DNA of 64,000 nt, from positions 6,754,638 through 6,818,637 of the forward strand of contig ML660203.1 of the NCBI GenBank assembly GCA_007570785.1. Direction: 5' to 3'. The stretch comes from Antilocapra americana. Its lineage: Eukaryota > Chordata > Mammalia > Artiodactyla > Antilocapridae. The notes under the pieces were generated by a model. The model made no database searches. It had not been told where the DNA came from and was given only the letters and a program-made list of their open reading frames with translations. The position numbers and the translations under genes were made by a program. Positions 58,427 to 64,000 of this stretch are shown in pieces; the stretch's first letter is position 1; every line of letters starts with the position of its first letter.

Positions 58427-58697
58427 GCCTAATTTCTTGCATCCTCTCCTACCTAGGAAAGCAATAAAATCATTAATGGAGACATCTGCTCCTCGTGATT
58501 AGCAGCAACACTCTGCCAAAATGGTGCACATATCTCCCTTCACCAAAATTACATATAAACTGACTTCCCCACTTCCTCTTCAGAGAAGTTCCTCAGAGCT
58601 ATTTGAGAGGCTGTCTCCCAGGCTATCGTCCTCATTTTGCCCCAAATAAAACTTACCTCACAACTTTCATGCTGTACATGTTTTTCAGTTGACAGTA
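58427..58697 (+). mobile_element. Ruminant ERV LTR remnant, 3' part
   Basis: 'gagaggctgtctcccaggct' and 'ccccaaataaaacttacctc' (AATAAA near 58645), closing with 'cagttgaca', resemble a ruminant ERV1-type LTR. No internal viral sequence is present. The family is assigned from memory. Confidence 0.5.
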
Positions 58698-59029
58698 TTT
58701 TATATCTTCCTTGTGGTGAAACTAAAGACATACACATTTATTAAAATTAAAACTATATACCTAAAATGAGTGTCTGATTACATATCATTTATGCCTTGAT
58801 AAAGATGATAAAAATATTAAAACTGAATAGTATATATGTATGTGTGATACTGTGTGTACATAAATGCATAAATGACTATCTTGTTGGTGACTGTTCCTTA
58901 TCAATAATCAGAAATAATAAAAAAAAAATCTCATAGGCTGTGGACATGCAAAATTTACTGTTTCTCTTAACAGTTAATACATTAAATTATATTAGAGTTA
59001 TTTAACATCGGCCTCCATCACAACCTATT

Positions 59030-59094
59030 GAGTTTCTTAAAGGCAAGAATCCTGTCTTGTTCATGTCTGTGATAAACCTAGCACTTAACACAAT
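59030..59094 (+). mobile_element. L2 LINE 3' scrap
   Basis: 'aaggcaagaatcctgtcttg' and 'cctagcacttaacacaataa' resemble the L2 3' end. Confidence 0.45.
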
Positions 59095-59345
59095 AAGCGA
59101 ACATAGCACTTTATCAATGTTTTAGTGACTGTAGAGCTGTCCCAGACAATTTATATAGTCTTATTCCCACAAAATCCCTACAAATTTGGCATCACTACTC
59201 CCATTTTTCAGATGAAAAAAGGGAGAATCAGAGGACAGAAAGGTTAGAATAACTCAAACATCCAGAACTAGTTACTGAAAGAGCTGTGTTCCAAATCCAC
59301 ATTTGCCTCAACTGTAAACCCCATTATTTCACACTACACCATACT
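59095..59345 (+). mobile_element. MIR SINE
   Basis: 'ctcccatttttcagatgaaa' and 'tatatagtcttattcccaca' fit a diverged full-length MIR. Confidence 0.7.
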
Positions 59346-60339
59346 GCTGCCTCTCCAGGTGGGCATTTCATTAACTGATGAATGCTTGAATTCAAATAAA
59401 AATTAGTATTTAGGGGCAATGGAACTAGAGGAATTTCCCTGAACTTCTAGTGTTATAGCTGCATAGTTTTTAAGTGGGTTCCCTTGAGACAGACAGCAAC
59501 TTGGCAGCTCTTGCTAGAAGATCAGGAAGGATGGATCTACTAGGGAGAAACAACTCCTTCCCAATTAAACTTTTCATTTGGGAGTCTGAAGAAAAAAAAT
59601 TACACAGAACAAAGAGCATGAGAAAGAGAAAAAAAGAAATGCTGAATCTGCTGATATAGCTAATTAATGTAAAAGAATTAATCTAACAGTAACTTCAGCA
59701 TTCAAAAATGAAAAGGTAGGAGATCTTAGAAAGGCGCTATTTCTACATCTTTTAGAGCTCCTTTTTACATTAGGCTCCCAGAACCTCAGCATTCCTGCTT
59801 GAATAATCCATACTTCCAGTTATTTATTCAGCTCCCCACTGCTGCACATTTCCAAGCCATATGCCACAGGAATACATCACCTCATATTTGCACTCAAACA
59901 TCCAAAGACACTGGCAGTTCAGACCTTTAAGAAGCTTAGAAGAAAGTCCCTGTAAGATATAGTTTTAAGGTTAAAGGGCCTGGGAAGCCAAATGTATCTT
60001 CTTTATATGCTATGTGCTTGAGAGAAGGTAGGTCATTTCAACAAAAGGACAGGCAATTAGAAGGGTAAAGGAGATAAACAAACAAAACACTCAAGAGAGT
60101 AAAGCCAGCAAAAATCAGTTGAACACTAAAGGCCTCTGAATAATTACAATGCCCCTCTCTGTACTTTAAAATAAATTTTTTAAAACAATTCCACCAAGGA
60201 AGATTTTTCAGTCAATCCAAGGTCTGGTACACACTGGACAAACCAAGAGGTCTACTGTGCCCCTGGGCCTACACAAGCCTTTAAAAAGAAGATGTTTTCG
60301 AAACACATACCCTGATGATCTTAAGTACAAAAATAGTTT

Positions 60340-60640
60340 TAAGCACAAAAATTTGTAGAATCTGTCACTGGAGAATTTTTTATAACAACAAAATATTGTA
60401 AATAACTACAATATCAATAACAAAGAAAAACCAAGGAAGTTATATTCCCTTAGAGTCACCATTACTCAATTATTGAAAACTGTCATGAAGAACATGACAT
60501 GGGAAACAGCATGTTAAGTTAAAAAAAATAGACAGTATAGAAAATTACAAGTGTGGTAGGCCTAAAAAGCTGTTAAAAATAAGAAAACAATTACGGGGAA
60601 AAAGACTCCAAGGAATCTGCATCCAGAGTTGGGTTTTTAG
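60340..60640 (+). mobile_element. Old L1 3' remnant
   Basis: 'aattttttataacaacaaaa', 'gggaaacagcatgttaagtt' and 'agacagtatagaaaattaca' fit a worn L1 3' end. Confidence 0.45.
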
Positions 60641-61114
60641 CTTCTAAAACTAAAAACACAGGAGACAGGAATCCTACCATTCATTTCTGTATAAGCCAAG
60701 CATTTAACACATTACCTTATTAGTGCTTTAACAGTTTTGTTTGTCTATATTCTAAGGTATATTTAATAGATATGTATCATATTTATTTTTTTCACTGAAA
60801 TTTTCAATGTATGCAGATATGTTTCAAAACAGCAGACTCGGGCTCAGTTTCATAAAGAATAATTCCATAATGCTCAGTCCTCCAACCAATCAAACATGCT
60901 CTTATATCTCTCAATTTAAAAAACTGACCATTGTCAACTAAATACCCCACTCTGGTTACCCCTTCACCCTATATCTCTAATCTGCTTCCAAGCCAGACTT
61001 CTCAAGAGTTATCAATTACAAGCTATCTCCCATTTACTTCCAGATTCTGTGAATTACACTAATATGAAACCTACTTTAAGTATTTTAAGGAATGAAAGCA
61101 CAAATAATAAGATA

Positions 61115-61316
61115 TGAAAGTGAAGTGAAAGTGACAATCACTCAGTTATGTCCAACTCTGCAAACCCATGGACTGGAGCCTGCCAGGCTCCTCTTCCATG
61201 GATTCTCCAGGCAAGAATACTAGAGTGGGTTGCCATTCCCTTCTCCAGGGGATCTTACCAACCCAGGTATCGAACCCAGGTCTCCCGCACTGCAGGCAGA
61301 TTGTTTACTGTCTGAG
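61115..61316 (-). mobile_element. Bov-A2 SINE
   Basis: The plus strand reads 'gtgaagtgaaagtgacaatc' to 'gattgtttactgtctgagc'. It lacks the final 'caccagggaagc'. Confidence 0.92.
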
Positions 61317-61499
61317 CTTTAAATCAGACCTAGATATACAAGGAAGGAATTATGAAGAAAAGTTCTAGAATTGTCTTGCACATTTTCATATCTCCTTGCT
61401 AGCCACATAGCAAGGCACAACTCATTATTGAAAATAATATATAATGAAAAATATGTATAAATGAAAAACAGGAATTACATTCTGCTGTCATTAGTAAAG

Positions 61500-61697
61500 T
61501 ATGTTAGTCGCTCAGTCATGTCTGACTCTCCTATCCCATGGACTGTAGCCTGCCAGGCTCCTTTGTCCATGAAATTCTCCAGGCAAGAATACTGGAGTGG
61601 GTTGTCACTTGCTTCTCCAGGGGATCTTCCTGACCTAGAGATCAAACCTGGTCCTCCCAAATTGTGGTCAGATTCTTCACCATCTGAGCCACCAGAT
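61500..61697 (-). mobile_element. Bov-A2 SINE with worn duplication
   Basis: 'gttagtcgctcagtcatgtc' to 'atctgagccaccag'. The flanks GTCATTAGTAAAG (61487) and GTCAATAGTAAAA (61702) suggest the target duplication. Confidence 0.92.
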
Positions 61698-61844
61698 CTT
61701 TGTCAATAGTAAAAATATGGACAAACATATGGCATAGATAGGTTTACATAAGATAAAAAGAAAATTGGGCTAAGTTTAGAAATTAACATAGGGTATGTTT
61801 AAAAGTCAATGACTAGACTTCCCCAAACCAACACACTATGAGAA

Positions 61845-61864
61845 GGAACAACAACAACAACAAA
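61845..61864. repeat. (AAC)n simple repeat
   Basis: About five AAC units precede 'aaaatttccc'. Confidence 0.85.
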
Positions 61865-62118
61865 ATTTCCCTTCAATGGAGTGGTCCTATTACCAAATGA
61901 CATAACAATAGGGTACAAACAGACCAAAACATACTCTGTATTCATCCAAACTAACTTCAGAAAAGACCATACATTCACCTGAAGACTACTGTTTTATATA
62001 GGAAACTCAACGGAATAAAAGACCATAGCTAGCTACATTTCTTGAATCCAGGCTAATAGTGAGGAGTTGGACAAAAAAAGATGGACAGCTAGGACACAAC
62101 AGGAGATGAGAAGCATAC

Positions 62119-62267
62119 CTTAGCATGAGATTCATCAGCTGAAGACCCTCGCCCTTTAGGAAGCGCTCACGATTGGAACTCAGCATTAGGCAGGAACAGA
62201 GGGAATCAAACAGATTTTCCATCATCTCCTGCTCCTCGGCCGTGCTAGGATTGTGTCTTTTAAACAC
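62119..62267 (-). CDS. CTNNBL1: CTNNBL1 internal exon, 149 nt (about residues 295-344)
   Basis: The acceptor is TTGACAG just before GTGTTTAAAAG, and the donor is GTATGC after CTA-AG. The exon begins on a codon boundary with Val-Phe-Lys-Arg-His-Asn-Pro and ends two bases into an Arg codon that the next exon completes. It includes the acidic segment EEQEMMENLFDSLCSC, the basic turn SSNRERFLKGEG and the helix LQLMNLML, consistent with two packed armadillo-type helices. The first codon is GTG but it is internal Val, not a translation start. The 149-nt length makes the exon asymmetric, so skipping would shift the frame. Confidence 0.96.
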
Positions 62268-62468
62268 CTGTCAAGCAAAAATATCAGAAGGCACAGAATC
62301 ATAAGAAGGTCTTTTCATCAACCAGCATTCAACAATTTCCGAAGCCTGTCTACTCCAATAACCTTACAACTGAAGAAGCAGAACCTTACCACACAAAATT
62401 CTCATCTGTTTCCATTTTAGATAAACTGGGCTTTCTGATTCACAGGTATTAAATAAATAGCTATCATG

Positions 62469-62512
62469 CAAAAACAAACAAACAAAAAACACAATAACAA
62501 CAAAAAACCACT
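62469..62512. repeat. AAAC-rich simple repeat
   Basis: 'aaaaacaaacaaacaaaaaa' forms a low-complexity stretch. Confidence 0.85.
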
Positions 62513-62584
62513 CAACTGACCATTAGGTTCAGGAATGATTCATAGTTTCTAGGAGGCAGATTCAACAAAACCCAACAAAACCTT

Positions 62585-62790
62585 TTTATTATGAAACATA
62601 TTCATCTACAGAAAACTCTATCCAAGACATGTACAGCTAAATGAGTAAGGTGAACACCCCTGAAACCATCACCCAGATCGAGAAACAACTTTGCCAGCTA
62701 TCCCGACCCCAAAGCTCTCCACTTGGCCCACCCAACCACAACACGTTTCTTCCCCCTCTAAAACAAACCACAGTTCTGAAGGGCAAATCC
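62585..62790 (+). mobile_element. Old L1 3' UTR remnant
   Basis: 'gaaaccatcacccagatcga', 'gaaacaactttgccagctat' and the C-rich 'cacttggcccacccaacc' recall an old L1 3' UTR. Confidence 0.5.
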
Positions 62791-63771
62791 TGGCCCCAAA
62801 TAAGGAACAGTATCCTTATCCCCAGGACTAATGAACTGCCTTACAGACCATTTGTGGCTCTAAGTCATGGGAATGGCTTCAAGCAGTTTTTATCTTTGCC
62901 AGAAATACATGGCATGTTAAGAGGAAAGCCTCTTAACAGTGTATGCATACCCATACAGTCAACTACAAAATGATCAATCTTATAGGAACAGGACTAAGCA
63001 CTTTCCCAGAACTGGGAACAGATTCACATTTCAAAGCTCTATTTTTGGGGGTGAAGGCCAAACCACTCAGGCTGCTGGCACCAGGATGGAAGCTGTATGC
63101 AAACTGACATCTCAGACACTCCCAACACTCTAAAGATTTTATCCAAATGATCTATTTTCAGTCCTGGTTTTGGAATAGCACAGATGAGACTCGTTAGGAA
63201 AAAAAAAAATCTTAACAGTATTTTCAGAATGCCAGCAGAACATTTCAACAGGATTTACATTTCTTACACTGAGCAAATGGCAATTTCTAATTTCTTTTTC
63301 CAGCCTCCAGTGCCACATCCTCCCCCTGTCCTCCTCTCTGACCTCTATCCTGTTGCATTGGAACTTGTACATGTGAAGTTTACCTGGATTCTAAAATGAA
63401 CAGACTCCAATTTAGTGGCAGACTGACAGAAAAGAAAGTGAATAATCTTGGGAGTGGGTCAACTGAAAATAATGTGGTATTCTTGGCTCAAAAATATATA
63501 CTTAAGTGGGAAGCACACATGTTTGGGACTGACAAACATCAGGAGACTGAGAAAGTCCATACCAGATACATGGTGGTATCTGTTATAAAGAGCAAACAAC
63601 TAAGAAAGGAGGCAAACCATGTGCCTCCAGCGTGACCTCAAGCCTGCCAACACACCCCATATGGCTTGCATCACATGGCTGATTCCTTCCCACAGTCTCC
63701 AGCTCCACCTCCCATTTAAAGATACAAGCCATGTATCTTCATGGCAGACAGGAAGCAGAAGAATTACTCAC

Positions 63772-63830
63772 GGATAACTGCTGAAGAAGCACATCGATTC
63801 CATCCAGCTCCCCAAGCAATTCCCTGTTTT
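63772..63830 (-). CDS. CTNNBL1: CTNNBL1 internal exon, 59 nt (about residues 275-294)
   Basis: First visible exon in transcript order. Read on the minus strand, a CCCCTTTTAG acceptor precedes AAAACAGG, and the exon ends at TTATCC before a GTGAGT donor. It completes a split Glu codon (the G is in the upstream exon) and encodes NRELLGELDGIDVLLQQLS, a helix-rich stretch of the armadillo-type domain. It ends on a codon boundary. At 59 nt it is not a multiple of three, so skipping it would shift the frame. The exon before it is outside the window. Identification rests on exact agreement with recalled human CTNNBL1. Confidence 0.95.
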
Positions 63831-64000
63831 CTAAAAGGGGAAAAAAATAGAAAAAGAAAAAAAAAATGAAGCTAACTGTCACATTTTACAGCCGTCTAAC
63901 ACTGATACATCAGCAAACAAAATCAATACAGCTTGACAGAGTACAAAAGCTGCACAGAGAGCGAGAGGGAGAGCAAGGGGATGCCAAAGGCAAGAGAGCT
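63831..64000 (-). other. CTNNBL1: CTNNBL1 intron upstream of the 59-nt exon (partial)
   Basis: It ends with the CCCCTTTTAG acceptor. An A-rich stretch at 63840-63867 gives a pyrimidine-rich tract on the transcribed strand. The rest is unremarkable and runs off the window. Confidence 0.85.

Larger units (their letters stand above)
46062..62118 (-). other. CTNNBL1: CTNNBL1 intron, 16,057 bp
   Basis: The donor is GT at 62118-62117 and the acceptor AG at 46063-46062. It contains the two largest L1 blocks (52950-56280 plus, 57065-58425 minus) with SINEs nested in them. No family or gene is recognised in 47166-48064, 49130-49796, 50491-51251, 51466-52479, 58698-59029, 59346-60339, 60641-61114 or 61698-62118. 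Confidence 0.9.
62268..63771 (-). other. CTNNBL1: CTNNBL1 intron, 1,504 bp
   Basis: It lies between the 59-nt exon (donor GTGAGT at 63771) and the 149-nt exon (acceptor AG at 62269-62268). It holds an AAAC-rich simple stretch near 62470 and a degenerate L1 3' remnant at 62585-62790. Positions 62800-63771 show nothing recognisable. Confidence 0.9.
1..64000 (-). other. CTNNBL1: CTNNBL1 gene body, internal segment
   Basis: The whole window lies inside one gene read on the minus strand. Five exons join in frame (phases agree at all four junctions) and match, residue by residue, my recall of human catenin beta-like 1 from about residue 275 to 464. The protein is a nuclear armadillo/HEAT-type scaffold that associates with the CDC5L/PRP19 spliceosome complex and is reported to bind the antibody-diversifying deaminase AID; that is literature knowledge, not visible here. 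Upstream exons lie beyond 64000 and downstream exons before position 1. No promoter, start codon, stop codon or poly(A) site of the gene is in the window. Confidence 0.95.

Noticed and set aside
58427..58697. Complete endogenous retrovirus
   Set aside because: Only a 3' LTR-like portion is seen. No gag, pol or env frame or second LTR is nearby.
62267..62267. GTG as a translation start for the 62119-62267 exon
   Set aside because: The GTG follows a ACAG acceptor and continues the frame of the upstream exon. It is an internal Val codon.

Overview
The window is intronic and exonic DNA from a ruminant (bovid) genome. Three repeat types show this: many Bov-tA/Bov-A2 SINEs, BovB (RTE) LINE copies ending in repeated ACTGA units, and tRNA-Glu-type CHR SINEs, together with ungulate L1 3' ends. 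Cattle is the likeliest source, but sheep, goat, bison or yak cannot be excluded by reading alone. A 10-N gap at 17185-17194 marks it as draft assembly.

One protein-coding gene is supported, CTNNBL1 (catenin beta-like 1, a spliceosome-associated armadillo-type protein), on the minus strand. Five consecutive internal coding exons are present, in transcript order 63772-63830, 62119-62267, 45880-46061, 9705-9802 and 7938-8018. All have AG acceptors and GT donors and join in frame. Together they encode about residues 275-464 of the 563-residue human protein, numbered by my recall of that sequence. The promoter, the N-terminal exons and the last ~99 codons lie outside the window. No second gene, CpG island or RNA gene could be supported.

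Everything else is intron. Positions 1-7937 are the intron after the last visible exon, 8019-9704 a short intron, 9803-45879 a 36-kb intron, 46062-62118 a 16-kb intron, and 62268-63771 a 1.5-kb intron. These hold over 20 Bov-tA/Bov-A2 SINEs, about eight CHR SINEs, five or six BovB fragments, several L1 fragments (52950-56280 and 57065-58425 are the largest), old MIR and L2 copies, MER5-like DNA transposons, LTR remnants and microsatellites.

No new biological system was found. The most interesting structures record repeat activity. They are a perfect 179-bp inverted duplication fused to a truncated BovB (26521-26699 and 27383-27561), an L1 3' end with an apparent 3' transduction (13899-14205), two Bov-A2 elements inside one shared target-site duplication (31760-32226), a BovB nested in an opposite-strand BovB (36614-37360), a gapped compound minisatellite (17094-17370), and a possible small minus-strand retrocopy tail (9340-9600).
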